Position numbers and translations under genes: made by a program. From Bacillus sp. 491mf (GTDB lineage Bacteria > Bacillota > Bacilli > Bacillales > Bacillaceae_G), in the NCBI RefSeq assembly GCF_900112415.1, contig NZ_FOLV01000023.1, positions 1 to 58,135 of the forward strand: DNA of 58,135 bases, given 5' to 3'. Position 1 is the first letter of the stretch. Each line of letters begins with the position of its first letter. Positions 9,005-16,985 of this stretch are shown piece after piece. The notes below the pieces were generated by a model, which was not told the DNA's origin, did not search any database, and saw only the letters and a list, made by a program, of their open reading frames with translations.

Positions 9005-9652
9005 GAATTGACCAAGTATAGAAGGAATGGTTAATGCAAGGTTTTATTTCAACTATACGGGATATAAAGTTAAATAATCTACCTAATACACCAATTGATT
9101 CATTAGGTTTTATTTGAACTATTTGGGATATAAAGGTCGGATTAAAATCTAATAAGCGTAACTCCTTCCCGTTTTCTCTGAACCGTATGGGATATAAGTA
9201 AATTAAGCCAACCATCTTTTTCAGCATATACAACATTTTATCTGAACTATGCGGGATATAAAGTACTGTGAGGTTGAATCTAGAGTTTCACTAAATGGTG
9301 TTTTATCTGAACTATACGGGATATAAATCCTCATATTGTTATAATAAGTCTCACATGTTCTTATCGTTTTATTTCAACTAAATGGGATATAAATTCCATT
9401 TACATCTTGACTATACATAACAACTACTTAAGTTTTATCTGAACCATGTGGGATATAAAGCTCGACTGGAACGATACATTGTCACCCATATAATCGTTTT
9501 ATCTGAACTAAGTGGGATATAAAAACATGTACTGTTACACCTTCTTTTGGCGTTAATACTGTTTTATCTGAACGATATGGGATGTAAATATGTATGCTTT
9601 TGATTTAGAGAATCAAGACTTAGAGTTTTATTTCAACTATTCGGGATATAAA
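8977..9652 (+). CRISPR. CRISPR array 2: 11 degenerate 28-nt repeats, 10 spacers
   Basis: Eleven repeats of 28 nt start at 8977, 9041, 9107, 9171, 9235, 9300, 9366, 9432, 9496, 9561 and 9625, with ten spacers of 36-38 nt. The repeat family is the same as in array 1, and the first repeats of the two arrays are identical. Variants include GTTTTCTCTG at 9171, an A for the first G at 9235 and GATGTAAA at 9561. Transcription is co-directional with the cas genes, from its own leader. The next repeat-length position (about 9690) holds only a weak repeat-like remnant. Confidence 0.97.
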
Positions 9653-9732
9653 ATATGCAATCGACTTAGGTAATGATGTGAGCTTTAAACGAATATAAAC
9701 AATACAAATTGCATTATTAAACTGTACACACT

Positions 9733-9769
9733 AAAAAATGCAAACCTTAATTCTAGGTTTGCATTTTTT
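9733..9769. terminator. Bidirectional terminator after CRISPR array 2
   Basis: AAAAAATGCAAACCT pairs with AGGTTTGCATTTTTT over 15 bp with a 7-base loop, giving A/T tails on both strands. Confidence 0.85.
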
Positions 9770-9899
9770 ATATCCTATTATGGTGCGTGAAATTTTAAAA
9801 AACCTTTATTGAAAATAAACATGGACGAATAGTATTCGACATATTACGAATGCGTTTATATAAAATAATTAAAAGTAAATTACCAATCTATGAAACACA

Positions 9900-9947
9900 A
9901 AAAAGCTGAATCCCTTCTTACAGAAGGAGTTTCAGCTTTTTATTTTT
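9900..9947 (+). terminator. Intrinsic terminator
   Basis: A hairpin with outer stem AAAAGCTGAA/TTCAGCTTTT and inner stem CCTTCT/AGAAGG is followed by TTATTTTTT. The stretch from 9653 to 10075 otherwise holds no gene I can support. Confidence 0.8.
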
Positions 9948-10075
9948 TAAGCATACCCTTTACAACAAGTTGCAATTATACTTCAGTTTATTCGCAACTT
10001 GTAGCTATTAATATGTATGCCATATTCCACAAAAAAAATACAAAAATCTTTTAAGCTCTTAATCTATTTTAAATA

Positions 10076-10113
10076 TATGCACCATCAAAACGACGTATGC
10101 ACCATTCGTGGTG
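10076..10113. promoter_or_regulatory. Helically phased direct repeats, candidate operator
   Basis: TATGCACCAT occurs at 10076-10085 and 10096-10105, exactly 20 bp apart, and the second copy opens a small dyad CACCA-TTCG-TGGTG. It lies about 80 bp before the HTH gene at 10185, so it may be that protein's binding site. Confidence 0.45.
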
Positions 10114-10184
10114 AAAATGTATAAACCAAATTAAAAGTGTCCAAAATAATAGCTAAATAGAGAGGAAGAAAGGAAGGTACTTTT

Positions 10185-10409
10185 ATGAAAGGAAAGCGTA
10201 AAAATCGCACAAAATTAGGAAAGTGGTTGGATCAGCATGGAATAGAACAACAAGAATTAGAACAAGAAACTGGAGTTAGTCGTAATACAATTTCTAGACT
10301 ATGTAATAATAAAACTCATATCCCGAGTTTCCCTGTTGTTCAAAAAGTTATCCGAGCGGTAAGAAAAGTTGAAAGGAATGCTAAAATAACCGACTTTTGG
10401 GATATGTAA
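10185..10409 (+). CDS. Small XRE-family DNA-binding protein
   Basis: The 74-residue protein is almost entirely a helix-turn-helix of the Cro/cI type: LGKWLDQHGIEQQELEQETG then VSRNTISRLCNNKTHIPS, with a short charged tail. Such proteins are usually small repressors. The ribosome site is GGAAGG, 8 bases before ATG. It stands alone, flanked by phased repeats upstream and a terminator downstream. What it controls is unknown; autoregulation and control of the adjacent FtsK-like module are both possible. Confidence 0.8.
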   Translation: MKGKRKNRTKLGKWLDQHGIEQQELEQETGVSRNTISRLCNNKTHIPSFPVVQKVIRAVRKVERNAKITDFWDM

Positions 10410-10446
10410 AAAACACAAGGCAAATAATTTTACCTTGTGTTTTTTT
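10410..10446. terminator. Bidirectional terminator between convergent genes
   Basis: AAACACAAGG pairs with CCTTGTGTTT and is followed by T-rich sequence. It separates the plus-strand HTH gene from the minus-strand operon ending at 10450. Confidence 0.8.
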
Positions 10447-10449
10447 ATT

Positions 10450-11067
10450 CTATAAAATATCTTTTAATAAAAATGTACGAACATATACATTATATTTCAC
10501 TCCATAATCCTCTAGTTTTTTTTCTCGATAATCTGATATCGTAAAAAACAAAACATTAGGTACTATATTATTTTGCTTTCTATATATTTTAGTTATTAAT
10601 CCATAATACTGTATTTTTTCTTCGTTTACTTTCATGTGTTGTAACCTATCAATCTCAACAAAATAGGGCACTTGGTCCTTAACATAGTAAGCATCTGGGA
10701 CAATTGTTTTTTCTCCATTTTGATATCGAAATTGAATGACTTGCTCTATTTTCCAATCAGGAAAATCTAACCACATCCAAGCTTCGTTTCGTAAAATAAT
10801 ATGCTCAAGCTGATGTTTTTTTTTACGTTGATTAGGATCTAATCCTAAAAGAGCAAGACCTTTCTTGTTGAGATAATATACATATTCTCGATTATAAGAA
10901 GTTACATGACAATATTGGCGAAGATCTTTTAAGACACGATTTGCATTTCGAATACTTCCTAAGGCATGAATAGCCTGTAATTGCCTTCTGGTAGCAAATT
11001 CAAGCTTACTTAAACTCAATAAAATCTCGATGTGTCTCGCTTTTTGTTTGAGTTTTTGGTGTTTCAT
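10450..11067 (-). CDS. Replication-relaxation family protein (Replic_Relax-like)
   Basis: The 205-residue protein has an N-terminal winged-helix-like part (FATRRQLQAIHALGSIRNANRVLKDL) and a C-terminal alpha/beta part with PDAYYV and FVEIDR. This matches the replication-relaxation family found beside FtsK-like ATPases on Gram-positive plasmids. Its exact role is uncertain; it may bind DNA during plasmid replication or transfer. It overlaps the upstream FtsK-like gene by 62 bases, but GAGGTGA sits 8 bases before this ATG, supporting the start. It is the last gene of a four-gene minus-strand operon. Confidence 0.7.
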   Translation of the reverse strand: MKHQKLKQKARHIEILLSLSKLEFATRRQLQAIHALGSIRNANRVLKDLRQYCHVTSYNREYVYYLNKKGLALLGLDPNQRKKKHQLEHIILRNEAWMWLDFPDWKIEQVIQFRYQNGEKTIVPDAYYVKDQVPYFVEIDRLQHMKVNEEKIQYYGLITKIYRKQNNIVPNVLFFTISDYREKKLEDYGVKYNVYVRTFLLKDIL

Positions 11068-12190
11068 TTTGTTTAGTCACCTCATATTCTTGTAAAAGCT
11101 CTCTCATCTTTTTATCAGATAAATAAGGGACTTGTAACTCATATATCCGATCTGTTTTGAACAATGCTCTTCCTGGCAAAGAAGGTAAGTTCTCCAATCC
11201 TGACTCATCCAACACAACTTGTGAAGCTACTGTAGTGGGTAATCGGAACCCTAATTTTGCATCACTCATTTGTTTTACAACCGAGGGCACAGAAGTTACA
11301 GTAGGATATTGGGTAGCTAGTATTAATCGAACACCTAATGCCCCACCGATACGTGAAATATGGCTTAGCATATACTGACATTCTTCTAACATTCTATTCA
11401 CATGCTTTGGCAATCCTTTTGCCGGTGCAAGAACAGCACCTTCATCAACTATGACAAAAAAACGATCCTTTTCTTTTGTCTGAACAATATTTTTCATCCT
11501 ATTTTCCTTCATATACTTCCCGCGCTGATGCATTAGAGCCATAACCTTAACAAGTACTTCATGTGCTCTTTCAGGGCTGTCAGCGACTTCCACAACTTGC
11601 TTTAAATCTTGGTATTCTGCAAATTCTAATCCTTCTTCTTTTAGATCTATAATAAAAAAATAAGTATGGTTTGGATTGGATTTAATAAGGGAAGTAACCA
11701 ACACCTTCAAAAAAACTGTTTTCCCCATACGCGTTAAACCGCCCATAAGTAAATGTGGTGTCTGATCGAAATTATGATATAAAGTTGTATCTAATGTTTT
11801 TCCTATTGCAACCTCCCAAGTACCAGGTCGTATCAATTCTTCATTCCATTTCCATTTCTTTGGAATATCTTCTTCAAACACTTGAACATAGAGGAAAGGG
11901 GATTCATAGTGAATTTTGACAGGTTTATTTAATCCTTCAGCAATAACTTCATCTAATTTTTTGATAAGTTGCGAGGGGATTCCTAATGGCAGCTCATAAA
12001 TATAGACCATGCTCTTTTCTTTTTCTTCTTGTCTTTTGAATCTAGGATACTCTAACTTACTTTTTTCTTTCACACAAATATTAGCGATTTCAAAAAATCT
12101 TGCGATCTTTTTTTTATCACTTTGTTTGTAATTTTTATTAAAAATTGCAACAGTAATCATAACAGCAGGAATTGTTAAAAGTTCTAACAT
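11006..12190 (-). CDS. FtsK/SpoIIIE-like DNA translocase
   Basis: This 394-residue ATPase has an N-terminal hydrophobic segment (LLTIPAVMITVAIF), a Walker A motif GGLTRMGKT near residue 150, a Walker B FFVIVDEGA near 243, and ATQYPTV, all typical of FtsK/SpoIIIE motors that pump double-stranded DNA. Proteins of this size on Gram-positive elements act as coupling or mobilisation ATPases. It is translated with the replication-relaxation gene (62-base overlap) and two small genes upstream. Since the plasmid also has a VirD4, this is a second DNA pump with a separate job. Confidence 0.85.
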   Translation of the reverse strand: MLELLTIPAVMITVAIFNKNYKQSDKKKIARFFEIANICVKEKSKLEYPRFKRQEEKEKSMVYIYELPLGIPSQLIKKLDEVIAEGLNKPVKIHYESPFLYVQVFEEDIPKKWKWNEELIRPGTWEVAIGKTLDTTLYHNFDQTPHLLMGGLTRMGKTVFLKVLVTSLIKSNPNHTYFFIIDLKEEGLEFAEYQDLKQVVEVADSPERAHEVLVKVMALMHQRGKYMKENRMKNIVQTKEKDRFFVIVDEGAVLAPAKGLPKHVNRMLEECQYMLSHISRIGGALGVRLILATQYPTVTSVPSVVKQMSDAKLGFRLPTTVASQVVLDESGLENLPSLPGRALFKTDRIYELQVPYLSDKKMRELLQEYEVTKQNETPKTQTKSETHRDFIEFK

Positions 12191-12294
12191 ACTTCTTTAC
12201 CTCCTTATATGGAGGTAGTTGAGGAAAAGTGGAAGGAGAACAATGTTTGACCAATCTATATTGCAGTAACGTTCCTTAACTACCAGATAAGTGT

Positions 12295-12480
12295 CTAACG
12301 TAGAAATACATCTAGCATATCACGTAGCACATACCACACTGTACCAATGAGCAAGCATTTGAGACCCGCACGTAGCACCCAATCGGGAAGGTTTAAACCT
12401 TTCTTTTTCAATAATTTAATTCCTAAAACTGAAGCACCAGTCACACCATAAACAATTCCTAACTCTCCAATGATTGTCAT
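12295..12480 (-). CDS. Small two-helix membrane protein in the FtsK-like operon
   Basis: From ATG 12480, preceded by AAAGGATGG, the frame gives 61 residues with two hydrophobic segments (IIGELGIVYGVTGASVLGI and CLLIGTVWYVL) around a short basic loop. A longer frame upstream exists but overlaps the previous gene and has no ribosome site. The family is unknown. It could anchor the neighbouring DNA pump to the membrane; that is only a context guess. Confidence 0.65.
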   Translation of the reverse strand: MTIIGELGIVYGVTGASVLGIKLLKKKGLNLPDWVLRAGLKCLLIGTVWYVLRDMLDVFLR

Positions 12481-12481
12481 G

Positions 12482-12778
12482 TTATTTCCATCCTTTCGGC
12501 TTGATGGATAGCTTTCCTTGGCAATCTTTGTACAATTGATAATCATCAAGCAATTCATTCCAAGACACAGCCTGTTCATCACCATATAAATCCTCTTCAA
12601 TTTTTTGACTTAAATAATAATAGCCTCGATATTGTCGGTCTAGGTATACCTCATGACGCAACATGTGTTCCTGTATAGCACAAATATCGTCCTCCTTATT
12701 TGTTTTATTAAACATTTGAAGTAAGGTTTTAGAAGAATACAAGTAGGGTGTACTATACAACATTTGATATTGGCTCAC
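12482..12778 (-). CDS. Hypothetical protein, first gene of the FtsK-like operon
   Basis: The 98-residue soluble, tyrosine-rich protein (many YY and QY pairs) starts at GTG 12778 behind GGTGAGGA. An ATG two bases upstream is in another frame and stops at once. No family is recognised. It ends one base before the start of the next gene, so the four genes are probably one transcript. Confidence 0.6.
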   Translation of the reverse strand: MSQYQMLYSTPYLYSSKTLLQMFNKTNKEDDICAIQEHMLRHEVYLDRQYRGYYYLSQKIEEDLYGDEQAVSWNELLDDYQLYKDCQGKLSIKPKGWK

Positions 12779-12854
12779 ATATCCTCACCATCCACATGAA
12801 ATTCTAGGTTCTCTAGATACATATGATTGTGATACCATATTTTGAATTTGTACC

Positions 12855-12878
12855 CGAAAAAAGGACACCTTGTGTCCT
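12855..12878 (-). terminator. Terminator-like hairpin in the leader of the minus-strand operon
   Basis: On the minus strand AGGACAC-AAG-GTGTCCT is followed at once by six T residues. It lies upstream of the first gene of the operon (start 12778), where an intrinsic terminator would act as an attenuator, unless the operon promoter is between 12780 and 12855. Confidence 0.6.
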
Positions 12879-13087
12879 CTTAAAGATAAATATCTAAAGA
12901 GGGTTTTTGAATCATTAGAGGTATATTACTAACAATAAGAAAAACGCGACGTTTGTAAAAAAAGATGCGATGCTTTATCTCTTCAATCAAAGAATTCTAA
13001 ATGAGTTTTAATCTGATTTTTTATAAAACGTAAAGTTCATTTAAAAAGAAAAGGATTCAAATAGATATTTTATCAAGGAGAAATAAA

Positions 13088-14269
13088 ATGCCAAAGAAAA
13101 AGACATTTGAGGAAGTAAAACAAGCATTTAATGCACGAGGTTATAGCTTATTAGAAACTGAATATAAGGGTCAACTGTTTAAAATGAAATTTATCTGTCC
13201 CAATCATACTGATAAGGATACTGAAATCACATATAAACAACTTGCTAGAGGTGAGGGCTGTAAGTATTGTGGTATAGAAAAGGTAGCAAAAGCAGTATCC
13301 GAATCCAGAAGAAAATACTCTATTGAAGATGTAAAGAAAGCTTTGAAACGAAATGGTTGTGAGCTTTTAGATGTAAGAAAACCTTATCGTAACGACAAAG
13401 AGCCAATTCACTACAGATGTAAGTGTGGTAAAGTATGTAAAACAAGTTTTCAAAACTATAAAAGAGGCTCTGGATTATGTAAAAGCTGTACAGGAAAACA
13501 AAAGTCTTTAAAATGGACTTACGAAGAAATTAGTAAAGAATTTGAAAAAGAAGGATGTATCCTTCTGTCTAAAGAAATTCACACTTGCAAAAAATTATCT
13601 TATATATGTTCATGTGGTAATATGGCAGAAGTCAACCTTCAGAACTTTAGAAGAGGGAATAGGTGTAAGGAATGTGCTAATGAACGAAAGAGAAATAATT
13701 ATGAGGATATCAAGAAGAAGTTTGAAGAATATGGTTGTACATTACTAACAACAAAGTATAAAAGCTCAACATTTCAGAAACTAGATTACATCTGTTCTTG
13801 CGGAAATCATCATTCTATAAGACTTCTAGCATTCCAGAGAGGAGAAAGATGTCCCCAATGTTCATCTATTTCTAAAGGCGAAAAGGCAATACTGCATTTT
13901 CTTGAAACGAACAGTATCCAACACAAGTACCAATATATTATAAAAGAGTGTAAAAATATTAATCCTTTACCATTTGACTTCGTTGTTTTTGATAAGACAA
14001 ACTCAATTAAGTGTCTTATCGAATTTGATGGAAGGCACCATTACATTCCAATAAAAAAATGGGGAGGAGATGAATATTTTGAGGAAATAAAGAAGCATGA
14101 CAAAATCAAAAATGAGTATTGTCACACTAACAGCATTCCTCTTTACAGGATTTCATACAAAGAATTAAGGAAAGTGGAGGAAATTCTTACAGAGATATTG
14201 CTAAAAAATAATGGCAAATACATTACTAAATATCTGGCGAAAGCAGATAATTTAACAGTAGTACCTTAG
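13088..14269 (+). CDS. Putative freestanding homing endonuclease (EDxHD/Vsr-like) with four zinc-ribbon repeats
   Basis: The 393-residue protein has about four N-terminal repeats of some 62 residues (near 5-60, 76-135, 140-197 and 201-257). Each has a GC-x-LL motif, a YxCxCG-type knuckle and a CxxC pair after a KRG or ERG turn; these look like DNA-reading zinc modules. The C-terminal domain (about 263-350) carries GEKAI, PFDFVV, IEFDGRHHY and KHDKIKNEYC, matching the E-D-x-H-D pattern of Vsr-related homing nucleases known from Bacillus phages. It probably cuts a defined site to spread its own gene. It stands alone between a minus-strand operon and a convergent gene. A role as a restriction-like nuclease is less likely. 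Confidence 0.7.
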   Translation: MPKKKTFEEVKQAFNARGYSLLETEYKGQLFKMKFICPNHTDKDTEITYKQLARGEGCKYCGIEKVAKAVSESRRKYSIEDVKKALKRNGCELLDVRKPYRNDKEPIHYRCKCGKVCKTSFQNYKRGSGLCKSCTGKQKSLKWTYEEISKEFEKEGCILLSKEIHTCKKLSYICSCGNMAEVNLQNFRRGNRCKECANERKRNNYEDIKKKFEEYGCTLLTTKYKSSTFQKLDYICSCGNHHSIRLLAFQRGERCPQCSSISKGEKAILHFLETNSIQHKYQYIIKECKNINPLPFDFVVFDKTNSIKCLIEFDGRHHYIPIKKWGGDEYFEEIKKHDKIKNEYCHTNSIPLYRISYKELRKVEEILTEILLKNNGKYITKYLAKADNLTVVP

Positions 14270-14311
14270 ACAGCTCATATATTCAAAAAAATTTTTTAGA
14301 CAAACGAAAAA

Positions 14312-14350
14312 CCACCCTTTCTTATCGCCGTCGCAAGCAAAAGGGTGGAT
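14312..14350. terminator. Bidirectional terminator between convergent genes
   Basis: CCACCCTTT (14312-14320) pairs with AAAGGGTGG (14340-14348), with T-rich flanks on each strand. Confidence 0.8.
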
Positions 14351-14362
14351 TTCGTAAAAGAT

Positions 14363-15058
14363 TTAGATTTGAGATTGTAAAAACATCTGAGTGGATTCAT
14401 AAATTTCTTTTTCCTTATATCCTTCTTGAATTAAAATAAAAAGCATATTTAACTCGTACATCAAGATGTAATAATACATGTCAATGGATCCGAAAAACAT
14501 AACCTCATAATGTTCTGGATTAAATACATATCCTTCAAAAAACGTTTCCCCGTTTTTCATTCTTGCTTGAATACGCTTATTACCATCTACACATAAAAAA
14601 GGTTGTTCCATCCCATACATTCTTACAAAATAAGGGGATCTCTTATCCTGTAATTTATTTTTCAGCAAAGGCGTATCAGGATCAACATATAAATGTGAAA
14701 TGTGAATTTCCTCTACATTCATTCTATTCGAAGCTTGAAAATGTTTCATGCTTTCAATATCAAAATGCAGATTAAACACCCCAAAATCTGTAATATGTTC
14801 AAAACTATACATTTCATAGTTTAATGAAGATGCTGAAGGATCATGCTTTATTCTCTGTAAAATCGGATTAGAATCTGGAAATTTTCTAATGTAATCTTTC
14901 ACTTCCTCTTCTTCTTCCAAGAAGATATTTAACCAGTATTTTTTCCATTCTGGAAAAAAGGAAAACCTCCCCAGATACTTAGCTTGAGATTCTAATAATC
15001 CATCAAAATCGAATTCTGTCATAACTATAGGTGTAACAGGTGTAAAAGAGATAGGCAT
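14363..15058 (-). CDS. Hypothetical protein with a possible ParB/Srx-like segment
   Basis: I do not recognise this 231-residue protein. The middle reads VEEIHISHLYVDPDTP and later PFLCVDGNKRIQARMKNG. That order (a strand leading to a proline, then a DGN-x-R loop) resembles the ParB/sulfiredoxin nuclease-like fold, but the match is short. There are no signal peptide or membrane segments. RBS AAGGAGTG lies upstream of ATG 15058. It is monocistronic, with its own terminator shared with the homing endonuclease. Confidence 0.6.
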   Translation of the reverse strand: MPISFTPVTPIVMTEFDFDGLLESQAKYLGRFSFFPEWKKYWLNIFLEEEEEVKDYIRKFPDSNPILQRIKHDPSASSLNYEMYSFEHITDFGVFNLHFDIESMKHFQASNRMNVEEIHISHLYVDPDTPLLKNKLQDKRSPYFVRMYGMEQPFLCVDGNKRIQARMKNGETFFEGYVFNPEHYEVMFFGSIDMYYYILMYELNMLFILIQEGYKEKEIYESTQMFLQSQI

Positions 15059-15182
15059 TTAAAAACACTCCTTGTCAAAAGTATTTAGATTCTTGAACAA
15101 AACGTAAAAGCATTTATAACTTTTCTCTTTATCCCACTTTAACGGGTAGAAAGACCCCCACCTCAAGATACAGAAGTCTTAA

Positions 15183-15524
15183 CTATGCTTTTTGAAATTT
15201 AGAATATATTAAATAAAAAAGTATTACAAAAAACAAAATTCCAGGTGCGAGAGACGAAGAACTACTAGATCCAAATTTATCGACTACAAAAGAGAGCTTT
15301 ATTGCTGGGATTATAAAATAGTAAATAATGGAGATACCACTTATAAACATATATAGTTTAGTTAAAAATCCATCGACTGAACCATATTCATATTCAGCAA
15401 CACTCCATGCTGTTATTGCTAAAAAACCGCCTACAGCTAAGTATTTTATAAATGTGATATCCCTAAAAAAATAGCCAATAATACCAATTAATACAGCCAA
15501 TCCAAATTGAATTAATCGATTCAT
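15183..15524 (-). CDS. Small integral membrane protein
   Basis: From ATG 15524, behind GAGGGGAGGAA, the product is 113 residues with about four hydrophobic segments and a serine run (GSSSSSS) before the last helix. An upstream in-frame start would overlap the previous gene and is not favoured. The gene follows the TcaA-like gene with a 13-base gap and likely shares its transcript, so it may work with that envelope protein. No family is recognised. Confidence 0.7.
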   Translation of the reverse strand: MNRLIQFGLAVLIGIIGYFFRDITFIKYLAVGGFLAITAWSVAEYEYGSVDGFLTKLYMFISGISIIYYFIIPAIKLSFVVDKFGSSSSSSLAPGILFFVILFYLIYSKFQKA

Positions 15525-15537
15525 TATGTTCCTCCCC

Positions 15538-16836
15538 TCATTTCGCATTTGTAATAATATACTTACTCTCTTCATTTACATTTGGTTGTGACGACATAAA
15601 ACCTTGGTTGATATAAGCTTTATCAATTTTCCATGTTTTTTGCTCTTTGTCATATAGGGATTCAAGTGTAACATCTGAATAAATATCTTTTTCAGGTGAA
15701 TACTGTCCGGCAGCCACATGATACATTGCCTTTCCTTCCATTTTTAGAACTGGATATCCCTTATCATTAGACACGATTCTCACAGTTTCTTTATTTAAAT
15801 ATGACTTCACAAGTGTTCCTTTAAATGGCATTAAAAATCCTTTGGAATTAGTTGCAAAGATATCAGCTTGTTCTTTCTTATATTTTTCTGTTGCTGTCGA
15901 AAATGGTTCAATACTCTGTTTTACACTGGCATCCCCATATTCCTTTAGGAATGTGTTATAAAATTCATTCACTTTTGTTTCATCTACTTTAAAAGAGAAA
16001 TTAACATTTCCATAACCAAAACCACTTTTCTTTTCCATGTTCATGTTAGTTGTACCATCCTTTGTCCATGGAAAATCAGCTTTTAAACTAATATCTTTTT
16101 CATCGGACTCATTAATCGGACCAAAATCTTTCGAATCATTATCACCGACTTTAACACCTGTTGGTTGACCCTTAAATAAAATTTCTGATCCAATAAATTC
16201 TTTAGATAAATCAATTTTATGTCCCTTTAAATTGAGTGAAACTTTCTCTACTGGATCTTTACCCTCTAGCTTAATTGTCTTTTTATCTGTAACAGTAGTC
16301 CATGGATACTTCTTTGTTGCTACTAAACTATATTCTCCTGGTAAAAATTTTTCTTGAAAGGTAGAAGGAGATACTTTTTTTCCTTCCAATGTAAGGGTTA
16401 CATCTTTATCCACTTTTTCTAATTGAATACTATAATCTTTAGGTTTTACTACATAATTATCAAAAAAGAGCCACTTCTTACCATCCCTTACAATTTCATA
16501 TGGAACTAGGCCCTTCGAACGTACTTCTAGTACTCTAGGAGCTACGTTTATATTTTCTGTATCCATCATATCTACCACAAGCCTTGAATCCTGTTGTGCT
16601 TGTTTTAAGAAGGATTTAACACCATTCTCAGCAAATGGATATGATTTTGCTTCATTCGGCAAAACAGATAAAAAAGCATTTGCATCTTGTGTTTCAATTG
16701 ATTTTTTAACCGTTTCAACAACTTCCTCCCTAGAATGACTAAGCATAGAGCCGGCAGCGAGAAAGCCCACAACACATAAAGCAGCTATTCCAACTGGCAA
16801 CACAACTTTTTTGCTTTTAAAATATGATATCTCCAT
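15538..16836 (-). CDS. TcaA/YvbJ-like membrane-anchored protein
   Basis: The 432-residue protein has a short cytosolic tail, one N-terminal membrane anchor (VVLPVGIAALCVVGFLAAG), then a long extracellular part of repeated beta-rich modules (VLEVRSKGLVPYEI, DVTLTLEGKKV, FLPGEYSLVATKKYP) and a C-terminal NTF2-like domain. This layout matches the TcaA/YvbJ family of Firmicutes, which affects envelope stress and glycopeptide response; the N-terminal zinc ribbon of chromosomal TcaA is missing. It may change the host surface for plasmid benefit. It is the first gene of a two-gene unit. Confidence 0.7.
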   Translation of the reverse strand: MEISYFKSKKVVLPVGIAALCVVGFLAAGSMLSHSREEVVETVKKSIETQDANAFLSVLPNEAKSYPFAENGVKSFLKQAQQDSRLVVDMMDTENINVAPRVLEVRSKGLVPYEIVRDGKKWLFFDNYVVKPKDYSIQLEKVDKDVTLTLEGKKVSPSTFQEKFLPGEYSLVATKKYPWTTVTDKKTIKLEGKDPVEKVSLNLKGHKIDLSKEFIGSEILFKGQPTGVKVGDNDSKDFGPINESDEKDISLKADFPWTKDGTTNMNMEKKSGFGYGNVNFSFKVDETKVNEFYNTFLKEYGDASVKQSIEPFSTATEKYKKEQADIFATNSKGFLMPFKGTLVKSYLNKETVRIVSNDKGYPVLKMEGKAMYHVAAGQYSPEKDIYSDVTLESLYDKEQKTWKIDKAYINQGFMSSQPNVNEESKYIITNAK

Positions 16837-16960
16837 TATCCAACCTCTTTTCTTACTAAATTTTACAATTCAATTATAAAGCCATAGATGAAACATAAAA
16901 AGGTTTCGAAAATACTTTATCTAAAGATGGCGAATATTCTATAAATTACTTTTAAAAGAA

Positions 16961-16985
16961 AAGAGCTAGATAATTACTAGCTCTT
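16961..16985 (-). terminator. Terminator of the relaxase gene
   Basis: AAGAGCTAG and CTAGCTCTT form a 9-bp stem overlapping the relaxase stop. On the minus strand it is followed by TTCTTTTAAAAG. Confidence 0.75.

Noticed and set aside
652-9652. Self-targeting spacers
   Set aside because: By eye I saw no spacer that matches another part of the window, but I could not search exhaustively, so I make no claim.
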